Positions 54,833-64,000 of a stretch of 64,000 nucleotides of DNA are shown piece by piece; position 1 is the stretch's first letter; the number at the start of each line of letters is the position of its first letter. The DNA is from Dichetophora obliterata. Lineage: Eukaryota; Arthropoda; Insecta; Diptera; Sciomyzidae. Below the pieces are notes generated by a model that saw only the letters and a program-made list of their open reading frames with translations, had not been told where the DNA came from and did no database searches. The position numbers and the translations under genes were made by a program. The stretch is taken from assembly GCA_963920525.1 (NCBI GenBank), contig OY986435.1, positions 177,228,266 through 177,292,265 on the forward strand, in the 5' to 3' direction.

Positions 54833-56722
54833 AAAATTCCTACAAGCAAGGAAGAACAAGAAAGAGCAAGAACAAAATTCACAACAACGGTAGAAAGTTT
54901 CTTAAGAAAAAAGAGTTATAATCCGAGAGAAAAACTGATATTAGATACAGTGGGCCAGACAAAGAAATTTCTAAACAAAAATAAAGATATTCTTATATTA
55001 AACGCAGACAAAGGAAACACAACTGTTGCAATCAATCGATATGACTATAAAACAAAAATGGACAATTTGATAGGCGACTTTTGCATGTACAGACGTTTAA
55101 AAAAAGACCCTACATCAACACTACAAGAAAAGAATAACAGTTTAGTAGAAAAGTTATTTAAAATTAATCTAATATCATCGGCGGAAAAATTAAAACTGAC
55201 AACAAAAACAGCAACAGCACCAAGGATATACGGATTGCCGAAAATACACAAAGACGGAATACCATTGAGACCAATATGCTCCTCAATTAATTCACCTTCT
55301 CAAGGATTATGTAAGCATATAGCGACAATCTTAAAAAACTTGACGACAAATTCTAAATATAATGTTAAAGACGCAGTAGATTTTAAAACGCGAATAAACA
55401 ACACAGCTATAAAAGATGACGAAATTCTCATATCTTTTGACGTCATCTCACTATTTCCCAATATACCGGTAAACTTTGCCAAAACGGTCATTAAAAAGAA
55501 ATGGGACGTCATTAAAAATTATACAGCCGTACCAGAAGAACTATTTTTCAATATTTTGTCGTTTTGTGTGGAAAATAGGTATTTCAAATACGATGCTAAA
55601 ATTTACGAACAAAGAAAAGGAATGCCTATGGGCTCATCATTATCACCAATTATTGCAGACATTGTTATGGAAGAATTGCTCGACACCACAATTACAACAC
55701 TAACGGACAAACCAAGATTACTAACAAAATATGTAGATGACTTATTTGGGATAATAAAACGCAACGCTGTACAAAAGACACTGGAAGCACTTAACGGATT
55801 TCACAAACAAATACAATTCACTAAAGAAGAAGAGACAGACAATAAACTGCCCTATTTGGACGCTTTAATAATAAGAAAAGACAAAATACTAAAAATAGAT
55901 TGGTATCAAAAATCAACGGCATCAGGACGTCTAATAAATTTTTATTCCAACCATCACAGGCGAATAAAAATAAATACCGCAAACAATTTCATAAAAAGAG
56001 TCCTTAACATAAGTGACATAGAGTTCCATAAAAGCAACAGACAGAAAATCAAAAAAATTCTATTGGAAAATGATTTTCCGATCAAGCTTATAAATAACTT
56101 AATATCGAACAAACATAATAAAAAACCACCTAACAACGAACAAAACCAGCAAAAACCAGCTAAAATTTACAAATCTTTAACATATATACCAAAACTTACA
56201 GAAAGAATTATACAATCGGACATATACAATAAAGAGCGTTTTCAACTAGCCATAAGAAATAACAACACTTTAAATCAAGTCTATAGCAATACAAAGAACA
56301 AAATGGACCAAAAAGATAAGTCAAATTTAGTCTACAAGATTGGATGCAAAGGGAACGGTATAAATACATGCAACAAGATATATATTGGAACTACGAAATC
56401 TAAACTAAAAACAAGATTATCAGCACACAAATCAGACCAAAAAGCAACACACAAACCAATTGAACAAAAAACAGCGCTTGCAGCCCACTGTACAAGAACT
56501 GGACATGTAGCGAACTTAGACGAAGTGGAAATACTCCAACATGAGAGTCATTACCACCGACGACTGACTTTAGAAATGCTACACATTATTAACGTTCCTG
56601 CTGAGAAGAGATTGAACTACAAAGTTGACACGGAAAAATGCGCGCAAACATATCGACACCTCATAAAGAAATATGGACAAAAGAAAATAGACTCAAAACA
56701 TCAACAGACACAAAATCAGTAG
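54833..56722 (+). CDS. Penelope-like element polyprotein (RT plus GIY-YIG endonuclease)
   Basis: The frame is open from 54833 (after a TAA) to a stop at 56720-56722. No ATG lies at the front; the first is inside the RT (55057), so the N-terminal part is likely truncated or on another exon. RT blocks: ILILNADKGNTTVAINR, YGLPKIHKDGIPLRPICSS, LISFDVISLFPNIPV, GMPMGSSLSPIIADIVMEEL, catalytic KYVDDLFG (about 55728) and LPYLDALIIRKD. The C-terminal endonuclease shows VYKIGCKGNGINTC, KIYIGTTKSKLKTRLSAH and LAAHCTRTGH, the GIY-YIG core with the Cys/His linker known in Penelope-like elements. It would copy RNA and nick target DNA. There are no internal stops over 630 codons, so it inserted recently. 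Confidence 0.9.
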   Translation, partial: KIPTSKEEQERARTKFTTTVESFLRKKSYNPREKLILDTVGQTKKFLNKNKDILILNADKGNTTVAINRYDYKTKMDNLIGDFCMYRRLKKDPTSTLQEKNNSLVEKLFKINLISSAEKLKLTTKTATAPRIYGLPKIHKDGIPLRPICSSINSPSQGLCKHIATILKNLTTNSKYNVKDAVDFKTRINNTAIKDDEILISFDVISLFPNIPVNFAKTVIKKKWDVIKNYTAVPEELFFNILSFCVENRYFKYDAKIYEQRKGMPMGSSLSPIIADIVMEELLDTTITTLTDKPRLLTKYVDDLFGIIKRNAVQKTLEALNGFHKQIQFTKEEETDNKLPYLDALIIRKDKILKIDWYQKSTASGRLINFYSNHHRRIKINTANNFIKRVLNISDIEFHKSNRQKIKKILLENDFPIKLINNLISNKHNKKPPNNEQNQQKPAKIYKSLTYIPKLTERIIQSDIYNKERFQLAIRNNNTLNQVYSNTKNKMDQKDKSNLVYKIGCKGNGINTCNKIYIGTTKSKLKTRLSAHKSDQKATHKPIEQKTALAAHCTRTGHVANLDEVEILQHESHYHRRLTLEMLHIINVPAEKRLNYKVDTEKCAQTYRHLIKKYGQKKIDSKHQQTQNQ

Positions 56723-57010
56723 ACAACATACAACCAAAACAACAGCAGCGAAAAATGTGAAAAATTATTGTTTGATTCGTAAATGTAAATTTAAGCCGTT
56801 CAATGTCAATTTAATTTTTTCTTTGCAATGTTTTATGTACTTTAAATAATATCATTATGTGTTCTTATAATGTTTTTAATTTATTGTGATATTAATGTAA
56901 GTTTTTCTTGTTTAAATTTATTTTGTCTTATAGTCTCCTGAAGATGAACAGCGAAGCTGTTCGAAATATTGAGAAAAGGGAAACAAAAAGTTTTCAAAAT
57001 ATAATTAATA
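56723..57010 (+). ncRNA. Penelope-like element 3' region with hammerhead-like motif
   Basis: CTGAAGATGAACAGCGAAGC followed by TGTTCGAAA (about 56938-56966) contains a CUGANGA box, a GAACAGC/GCUGUUC stem with GAA loop, and a GAAA box, the core order of a type-I hammerhead ribozyme. One extra U sits between box and stem, so activity is uncertain. Hammerheads are known in Penelope-like elements. An AT-rich tail with AATAAATAAAAAAAT ends the element near 57010-57020. Confidence 0.5.
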
Positions 57011-58000
57011 AATAAAAAAATCTAAAAGAAAAGGTTTTTCTTATTATTATTGAATAACACACCTAGAGCCGAAACAAAATATATATACAACAACAAAATA
57101 ATAAAAGGTCAACTATTAAATTTCATACAACAGAAAAATAAATATTTTTTATTTTAACTATATCTCCTAAACTCAGCCTGATAGAGGAAAACAGTCTGCG
57201 GATTTGAGTTCAGCGCTCAAAAATACATATAGCGCCACTTTTGTCTTCTCTGGTGCAAAAGTTGACCCTATTTTATTAACCTGTGTTATTAGCATTTTTA
57301 ATATAATATGCCTAATGTATACAATCGAAAGCACTTTGAAAGGGTTCTTGATGAAGAAGGTCTTCAACAAGCACTACTGTAAAATAAAAATAAGATTGAC
57401 AAGTACTGCCCGAAAATATAACATGAATAAAATAACAGTAATTTATCGGCTGAATATTTTTTCTGGAAGCCGTGAAGGTAGCGAGTTCCTACTTCATACT
57501 GTTAAATAATCCTAAGACACTGTAAAATCCTCCTCACAAGTACGTGGTTAGAAATCTTTGATTACATTTAGTCCCACTAATATATTACTGAATTTTTTGA
57601 AACCTTGCGGTTTAAAATTTAAACTTTGCAAATACTAACTCAAAATTAAAACTCTTCAGTACTAGAATATAAAAAAAAAATATTACAGCATCCATTTCAT
57701 GTTTTTGGTTTAACTTTAAACTTTTTGGTTTGAATTTAAGTGCAATTCTGTATTACTTTTTGTTTTTAATACAATTTATACTAAATTCAAGTACATTTGG
57801 ATACTAAATTTGGATTAAGACCCGTAAGAATAGCCTGGCAATGCTGCGACTCAATATAAGGCGACTCGGTTCCCGAACTCGGATCCCGGACGATTTAAGC
57901 CCCTTTAAATCACAGGATTGGCTTTACTGTATCCCGGAATTTTTAAATAAAAAATTTCTATTACAAATGTAAATGTATGTAAATGCAAAAATTTCACTTT
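57011..58000. other. No gene recognised
   Basis: AT-rich sequence. The frame 57204-57509 has no family character. Confidence 0.4.
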
Positions 58001-58560
58001 AAGTTTATATGAATATAGAATTAGAAAAAGATTTTATTGAGGCTGAAAAAGATTGTGAAGACGATGAGTGTAAATCACTGGAGCAAAGACTTTACACATC
58101 GGGAAGCCAGCTATGTATTTCAAAATTGTCAGATATTCTGACTTAGGAAATGTTTTTTTTTTTTGTGAATATTATTATATTAAGGCGAAAAAAAATATAA
58201 ACTTTCTGCTTGAAATTATGTTAACACCTTTCAATTGTGTTTCAGTACGAATGACACATCTGTTCGATTTGCTTTCACTTTTATCAAAAGTAGGAAGACC
58301 TTCTTTCACTGTTCAATGTGGATGACAATCATCTTCATTTCAAAGATGAAACTCAATTTACATTTTTCAAATCGGATGATTCATCTAAAGTGAACAATGA
58401 TAGTGAATCGTGTAAATTCGCCTTTATTTCTTCAACTAGAATAGAATCGGAATGGTGCTTCTCATCAGCGCGTAATATTTGTAATAATATCTTAACAAAG
58501 CTTTCTAATGAAAAATAAGTCGCGTTGATCAGCTTAATGTTTTACCTTAAAAATAATTAA
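58001..58560 (+). pseudogene. hAT transposase C-terminal fragment
   Basis: The plus strand reads FISSTRIESEWCFSSARNIC followed by ILTKLSNEK, the dimerisation block (..SS..ESERCFS.AG.IC....N.LS.E.V..L..L..N) of hAT transposases. The frame then breaks at 58518, and VDQLNVLP.KNN follows in another frame. Upstream pieces (58021-58110, EKDFIEAEKDCEDDE) may be linker sequence. Dead remnant; terminal repeats not found. Confidence 0.6.
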
Positions 58561-58929
58561 AACAAAAAATTTAATTTTGAAAAGTCTTTTCCAGCCTTAA
58601 TTGCCTCAAATAAAAAAAAAAAACATGAAGCCGGTGTACAAAAAAAGTGTAACATTTATATAGTAATACCTTAAACTGTTCTGTTTTTTATTTATTTATA
58701 TTTTTCGTTCTTTAACCCTTTCAAGGGCTAGGCCAAACTAAGAACAAAATAATTTTTTGGGGTAATATTTCTATCATTTAGGTGCTTAAGAAAAACTTAC
58801 CTTTGATTTTAACCTGCGCTACTTACGTTTCACAAGCATGTACAAAGAAAAAATTGTTTTTCTTCTGTTCGGCACAAAGTCTTTTTTTAATCCCTTAAAG
58901 GTATTTCAACCCTTTAGATCTTTGTTTTT
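58561..58929. other. AT-rich stretch, nothing recognised
   Basis: Simple AT-rich DNA with T-runs. Confidence 0.4.
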
Positions 58930-59171
58930 CATTGGCGTCGGAAGCGGGGGAAAGGGGGGCAGTTGCCCCCACTTTTTTAGCTAGATAAACAATTTCAAAG
59001 GAAAAGTTATTCGAAATATCAGTTTTTTTACAACGATAATATTTTTGTATTATATATTTTCCTCTTCTTTATCTCTTCTTCATGTTTCATGTGAAGAAAT
59101 TTAGGTGAACTTTTTTTGCACCACCATTTGTACTGCCCCCCCCCAGATGAAATTCGCTTCCGACGTGCTTG
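58930..59171. mobile_element. hAT-type MITE, 242 bp
   Basis: The ends CATTGGCGTCGGAAGCG and CAAGCACGTCGGAAGCG (right end inverted) are followed by G-runs and GGGGGGCAGT on both sides. Perfect 8-bp flanks, TTGTTTTT (58922-58929 and 59172-59179), fit hAT duplication. No coding. Confidence 0.85.
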
Positions 59172-60185
59172 TTGTTTTTTAATCCCCTTTAATATTCATA
59201 TCATTAAAGCCATAAAAAGATAAGAAAACATACATTTGATTTTTGTCCGGTTGATTTTTTTTTCTTATAAAATAGAGCGAAAATTTTTTTTTGCTTTTCT
59301 TCGGCACAAAATTGAAAATCCAACTGACTTTTATGTCAAATATCACTCTAAATTTATTTTTATTATATTGGTTCACCTTTTTTTTATAGAACCAAGCGCT
59401 TTGATTTAAAAACAACTTTGCAAAATAAATACATATAAAAATGATTTTCTGACGTCTCCAATATATTGGGCATGTCAACTAAAAGGGTCAAATTAATACT
59501 AGTCATTAATATTATATAAGTTTTTTGTGCTTATTCACAATTGTGTGGTACAGTGGTATTGTGTTTTTTTGCCATAGTTGAAAATGACAATTATGAGAAT
59601 CCTTTAAAATAGAATTTGTGGTTGGGAACCTCCCACTTTAGCTTTTTGTTACTATGCAATTAAATTAACTATCTAATTTGATATATTTTATTAATATGTG
59701 ACATAAAAAAAAGTTTAACTTGCATTTTGAGTTTCTTTAATTTTTGCAATTAGAAAATAGCTGGAAACCGATCAGTTGTTTATGAAACTTTAAAAACAAC
59801 CTTCGTTAAACATATCATTGGGCTACTTAAAACTACCACACTTTTGGTTTTTAGAGATTTTATGTAAAACAAGAAAAATATAAAAACTGCTCGGTAAAGT
59901 GTGGTATCAATACCACGGGGTTTTTTAACTACACTGAAAACAACGCTTAAAGTGTTTTGTTTTTGTTACTTTGTAAATGAATTAATTTGCGTTTTTTAGT
60001 TTCAAATAATAAATAACCAAAAATTGTATTTAAATCGTTTTGAATCTTTTCCTTCTTAAAATTTTCAATCCCCAACTAATCCCGGGACTCAGAATTTCAA
60101 TCCCAGTAATCCCGGGATCGAGAAAAGCTTCCGGAATTGGACTCCCTACTCGGTAAATATGTTTGCTTATCGCGCTTTTTATGTG
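59172..60185. other. AT-rich DNA, no gene recognised
   Basis: The minus-strand frame 59179-59478 is Lys/Phe-rich low-complexity translation. Nothing else seen. Confidence 0.4.
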
Positions 60186-60188
60186 TTT

Positions 60189-60265
60189 GCCAATAGCCCA
60201 GTGGTTAGAGTAGTGAGTTTACAAACTGAATGTCGTGTGATCGAATCTCGCGGTGTTCGTTATTT
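60189..60265 (+). repeat. tRNA-like SINE head
   Basis: The A box TAGCCCAGTGG (60194-60204) and a B-box match, GATCGAATC (about 60239-60247), are spaced as in a tRNA gene. There is no acceptor-stem pairing, so this is a SINE promoter head and not a tRNA. The 3' body was not delimited. Confidence 0.6.
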
Positions 60266-60844
60266 TTTTTGTAATATTTTAATCCAAACTTGAACTAAAT
60301 TTTAAACCAAAGCTGCATTAAAACCATTTTTTAGTATTTTGCAAATACTAGATTTTAAACCAAAGCTGGTGTTGACTTATATGTATGTAGTACAGAAAAA
60401 TTTCAAATTTAGTACAAGATTTCTAGCCGTGTAGGAAGATTTGACACTTTTCTCATTTTCTCTGTTTCACTCCATCATAAGGAAACAATTGGGGCAGCAC
60501 ATTTAAAATATAAATGATTTGCCAGTCAATTAATTACAGAACAATATCCGCTATAAAATTTTTAGCGATGCGTTGCATTTTTAGTGAAAAATATAAAAAT
60601 ATATTTTTTCGTCAAATCATCCTCACTCTAAAAGTATTTGCGTGAAAATATTACTAATAACTGCGTCCATTGTACGAATTTTTTTCGTAGTTTTCAGCCA
60701 CGAATAGGATTCGTAGCATCGACGTACATCAGTACATATAACGAATATTTTATTCGTATTCGTAAAAAACAAATGTTTATTCTACGAATAAATTTGTTAC
60801 ATTTTCGAATGATCATAATATGTAATAACGAAAAAAAAATATTC

Positions 60845-61050
60845 TGTGAGAGCTGGGGTTTGAACCTCGGCTCTTTAGCTTATGGACCACGCACTCCAGC
60901 AGAAGGCTACTGCCACTTTACAATGATACAGTTCCTTATATTCTTTAGGTGTTCGACAAACCAGGGAAAAGGAAAAAATTATGTCTGAGCTAGGGTTTGA
61001 ACCTCGGCTCTTTAGCTTACGGGCCACGCACTCTACCAGTATGCTTCAGT
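60845..61050 (-). repeat. Two tandem tRNA-like SINE heads, minus strand
   Basis: GAGCT(G/A)GGGTTTGAACCTCG followed by GCTCTTTAGCTTA(T/C)GG(A/G)CCACGC appears at 60849-60900 and again at 60986-61035, 137 bases apart. On the minus strand these give a B box GAGGTTCAAACCC and an A-box region CTGGTAGAGTGCGTGGC, related to the head at 6232. It is a direct duplication of a SINE head with its short body. Confidence 0.65.
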
Positions 61051-61369
61051 CACTTTACAATCATACAGTTCATTTTGTTGTGTAGATGTTCGACAAATAA
61101 GGCTGAATGATCCCGGTTTTCAATTTTTTAAACTCAACTAATAATTCATACATTCTACTAATAATTCGTACGGTCAACCTTCGAAAGCATTGCTTCTACT
61201 AATATTATTTTCCATTCGTAAATAGTTCGAAAGCATTAGTAAATACTACGAATGTAATGAAAGAAATTACGAAGTTATTTGTACGAGAAACTTACGAATA
61301 TTATTATTTATATGTACACAAATATTTGTACAATGCACTAATACGAAATATTGTATTTTTAATTACGAA

Positions 61370-61545
61370 TATCATCTATCTATACTTTTATATACAATTA
61401 ATGTGAAAATTTTAAGTTACGACTTTACTCCAAAAGTACTCGGCTGATTTTTATGTAAAAATGTTTAAAATATCATATTTGTGCTACAAATTTATTTAGG
61501 GGTTTTTTCTTTCGAAATTTTAATAATAAGCAAATTTAATTAAGG
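61370..61545 (+). repeat. Dispersed repeat, second copy (also at 29395-29585)
   Basis: It shares CATCTATCTATAC, TTTATGTAAAAA.TTTAAAAT(A/G), CATATTTGT.CTAC and TTTTAATAATAAG with the other copy, in the same order. The class is unknown; a Helitron-like 5' end is possible. Confidence 0.55.
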
Positions 61546-61711
61546 TATCAGTTTTTTAAGATATCATTACACGCGTTTATGTTGTAAGAGTTTCAATAAA
61601 CTCCATGTTGCTCTGTATTTTTCTCTTTCTCTTCGTGAAAGAGATGTCTTAATTTGATTACGCATTGTCTTAACCCAATAAGGACGATGATGCCATATCG
61701 CATAACTAAGT

Positions 61712-63144
61712 CTGCGGACAGAGTAAACGCTGATGCGAGCAGGTAGGCAGGTTTGCTTACTTGTCCCAATGCGAGAAAACTCGCTTCATACGATTTCATA
61801 TAAACCTGCTCCAAGTGTGCAGAGTGGAAGCAGGCAGGTCAGATCAGATCAGATCAGGTTGTTGCGAGAAACCAGGATGGCGCAGGTTTCTCGCAACTGA
61901 ATTTGTTCTTTTTGTGTTGTTTTTTGTAATTTTTCAACGAAACTGCGTTTTTTTAATTATCTTTAGAATACAAAACCAATTACAATAAAAACATTCAACA
62001 ACAATAAAGCGTTGAACGAAACAAACATCAACAGCAGCGACCGTGCACATGTTTATGTGAGTGTGAGGGTTGCTTTTGGTGGGTATTGACAAATATGGTT
62101 AACGTCGATCAAGATTGTGTTGTTGTTGGTGGTAAGTTGTGCACGCGAAATTGATAGATTTTAACTTGCAAACTAAACTTAAACGCCAACAAACGTATGC
62201 CACAATATTTCTCAACTGCTCAAGGTTGTATGTGCTTTAAATTAACTCCTAGTTTACACTCGTCTACACTTGACGTCAACTCTTGGTCATTCCCTTTTGA
62301 ACTTCCTCCTCTCTCACGTTGATGTCCACGTCTTTCATCCATAAAGGTATGACTTGACCGTCAAGTCTTGACGAGTGTGAACTAGGAGAAAGATTTTCTC
62401 CACACAAAACAGATTTCACTCAAAACAAGAACAAAGAAAAGTCTCAACTTATTCTTTCATGTTTGGTTTTTGGCACAGCTCTCGTCTATGTTGATATTAT
62501 CCTTTGATTAAAAAAAAATAAAAAACAAATTATTTTGCATCTGCGTACAAGAACCGAGGAAATTAGCATCATTGAGTACATTTTGTGGGGGGGTGCTTTT
62601 GTTGCGCATGAGCAAGTGTATTGAACAATTTGTAAACTTCGACTGCTTTGTGTTGTTGGCTTTTATTATCTTCTGAAAACAGCACAACAACAAAACTGAA
62701 CAAACAACAACAAAGTGTTAGACGAAACCACAACAAATTCTTCGATAGAGAGTTGTGTTGTTGGTATGCATTTATTTTTGCATAAACGTGGCACAACATA
62801 TCGCACACCCTCTTCAAAAGAGCAACACCTCAAAATGTTTACATATATACTTTTTCCCTTGCAAAAAAAAGTGTTTTTGCTCTTCCAGAAAATGTAAATT
62901 TTTGGAGTTGATGCTCTTTTAAAGAGAGTGTGCTATTTTTGTATAGAAAATTTTTTTTTTCATGAACGCCATTAGCGGAGGATGCAAAATAGTAAGCAAT
63001 AGAAGAAAAAAAAATAACAAACTTTTTCTCGCACTGATCTGATCTGACCTGCTCGCATTCACTCTGCACGGCTTATTTACTGAGCAGGTACCTGCCTGCG
63101 CCTGCCTGCCTGCCTGACTGCTTCAGCGTTTACTCTGTCCGCAG
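61712..63144. mobile_element. Non-autonomous DNA transposon, 1433 bp, with 7-bp target duplication
   Basis: The left end CTGCGGACAGAGTAAACGCT and the right end, inverted, are the same 20 bases. The flanks are ACTAAGT on both sides (61705-61711 and 63145-63151). Subterminal sequences are also inverted: GCAGGCAGGTCAGATCAGAT on the left and ATCTGATCTGACCTGC on the right, with GCAGAGTGGAAGC / GCATTCACTCTGC. The interior has no transposase. A 7-8 bp duplication suggests the hAT or P group; class open. Confidence 0.8.
62246..62388. mobile_element. Small foldback MITE nested in the 61712-63144 element
   Basis: CTCCTAGTTTACACTCGTCT..CTTGACG on the left and CTTGACGAGTGTGAACTAGG AG on the right form arms of about 35 bp with a 70-bp loop. 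The left flank is TTAA but the right flank is not, so the duplication is unresolved. Confidence 0.6.
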
Positions 63145-63269
63145 ACTAAGTCACGTGTGTGAAAACTTAGCACAAAAAAATGTCCCGTCTTTAAAGTGTT
63201 AAGGAGATTGATAAAAAAAACGTCCGTGACGAAACAAGTTTACAAAACAAATATATTCGTGCATACTGT
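63145..63269. other. Short spacer, no feature
   Basis: Nothing recognised. Confidence 0.3.
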
Positions 63270-64000
63270 ATAATAGGTTAGGTTAAACCGGATGCCTTCG
63301 TGAAGGCTCACATAGACCAATTCAGGTCCTTAGTGGTACCGGTAGCGAATAAAAGGAACCTTTGTGTTTGTTTTAAAAGTCTTTAAAGATTTGCGTTGAG
63401 TTCGCAAACCTTAGGAGGGATTCTAGAGACACCCTGGATACATCTTTAAGCGACGGGAATGTCGATGAGCCTAGGTATTTTAGTATCGATCTAAGTAGGG
63501 CGGGGCATGTGCATAGTAGGTGCTCCAGGGTCTCCACTGTGCCCGGTTCCTTGCACTTCCTGCAGTTGTCATCCGTGGTGATGCCAAGCTTCTTCGCGTG
63601 GGCTGCCGTCATGCAGTGACCATGCCCACTAGTGTCCTGCAATCTTTGCGCGGGCGTGCCAAGATGAACAGAGTTCGTTTTTCGCATTGTGCATTGCACA
63701 TGATTTTCGAGATTTTGCACGTTGTCGTATCTCTCCATCTACGATTCACTGCTAGGTTCCTGTACAACTTTTGTAGCGGAGTAAGTACATGTTCTGCGAG
63801 TTCTGATTCCAGCCCGGCGCTTTCCTTTGCTAAACCATCTGCCATCTCGTTTCCCTCAATGCCCTGGTGGCTAGGGACCCAGTAGATGCGCACTCTTTTC
63901 GAAGCGCATAGTGCATCTAGTGCATCTCTGCCAGCCAAGACACGTTTGGACTTGATGCTAGCGGAGCGCATGGATTTGATCGCCGCTTGACTGTCAACGA
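63270..64000 (-). pseudogene. 3' end of an RNase H-bearing non-LTR retrotransposon (I/LOA-like)
   Basis: From the window edge the minus strand encodes RNase H with VRIYWVPSHQGIEGNEMADG (63890-63830), a clear distal motif (WVPSHxGIxGNExAD). After a frame change near 63610-63700, the C-terminal zinc-binding tail follows (TSGHGHCMTAAHAKKLGITT, DDNCRKCKEPGTVETLEHLL). It stops at 63373, and a 3' UTR runs to about 63270 (GTTAGGTTAAACCGGATGCC on the plus strand). The frame shift between the two overlapping frames suggests a dead copy. It continues beyond the window. Confidence 0.8.

Noticed and set aside
62246..62388. piggyBac MITE (TTAA on the left)
   Set aside because: The right flank is not TTAA.

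Overview
The window looks like nuclear DNA of a higher fly (Brachycera, possibly a calyptrate). It is strongly AT-rich. Its spliced genes have short introns with standard GT-AG borders. The mobile elements are typical of insects: gypsy-like LTR elements, Jockey/CR1/I-type non-LTR elements, a Penelope-like element, Tc1, hAT, piggyBac and CMC DNA transposons, and tRNA-derived SINEs. The species is an inference. I saw no bacterial features.

Only one host gene could be supported: two minus-strand exons (50276-50455 and 47946-48011) that splice in phase and encode part of a cadherin ectodomain repeat. Much of the rest may be intron of this gene or flanking DNA, packed with nested transposons.

Layout. 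1-3747: a defective Ty3/gypsy-type element with near-identical LTRs, lying directly against (probably inside) a minus-strand RNase H-bearing non-LTR element (3748-5805). 6232-7930: a SINE split by a 1.4-kb hAT-type element. 9860-10290: a CR1-like tail. 10826-12498: a decayed Tc1. 12720-14330: a diverged duplication. 14890-23715: a copy of a foldback repeat split by a complete errantivirus-like provirus (15541-23582) with identical LTRs and open gag, pol and env. 26179-28911: a hAT remnant with a Tc1 fragment inside. 30830-32530: a non-LTR 3' half. 32690-42181: a foldback element holding an apparently intact 8.2-kb CMC/EnSpm-type transposon (33529-41722). 42311-46385: two foldback copies, the second broken by a non-autonomous piggyBac element and a non-LTR element. 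46649-46866: a MITE. 47946-50455: the cadherin exons. 54833-57010: a Penelope-like element with RT and GIY-YIG domains. 57960-63144: hAT remnants, MITEs and SINE heads. 63270-64000: the 3' end of another RNase H-bearing non-LTR element.

The most striking unit is the CMC-type transposon. It has CACTC termini, a 2-bp TA target duplication supported by a neighbouring tandem-repeat copy as a proxy for the empty site, and long arrays of TTATCAA-type subterminal repeats. It carries an open TNP2-like transposase with N-terminal zinc fingers, a separate SAM-like exon, and a six-exon gene that splices in phase to a protein resembling those annotated SAMD3-like.
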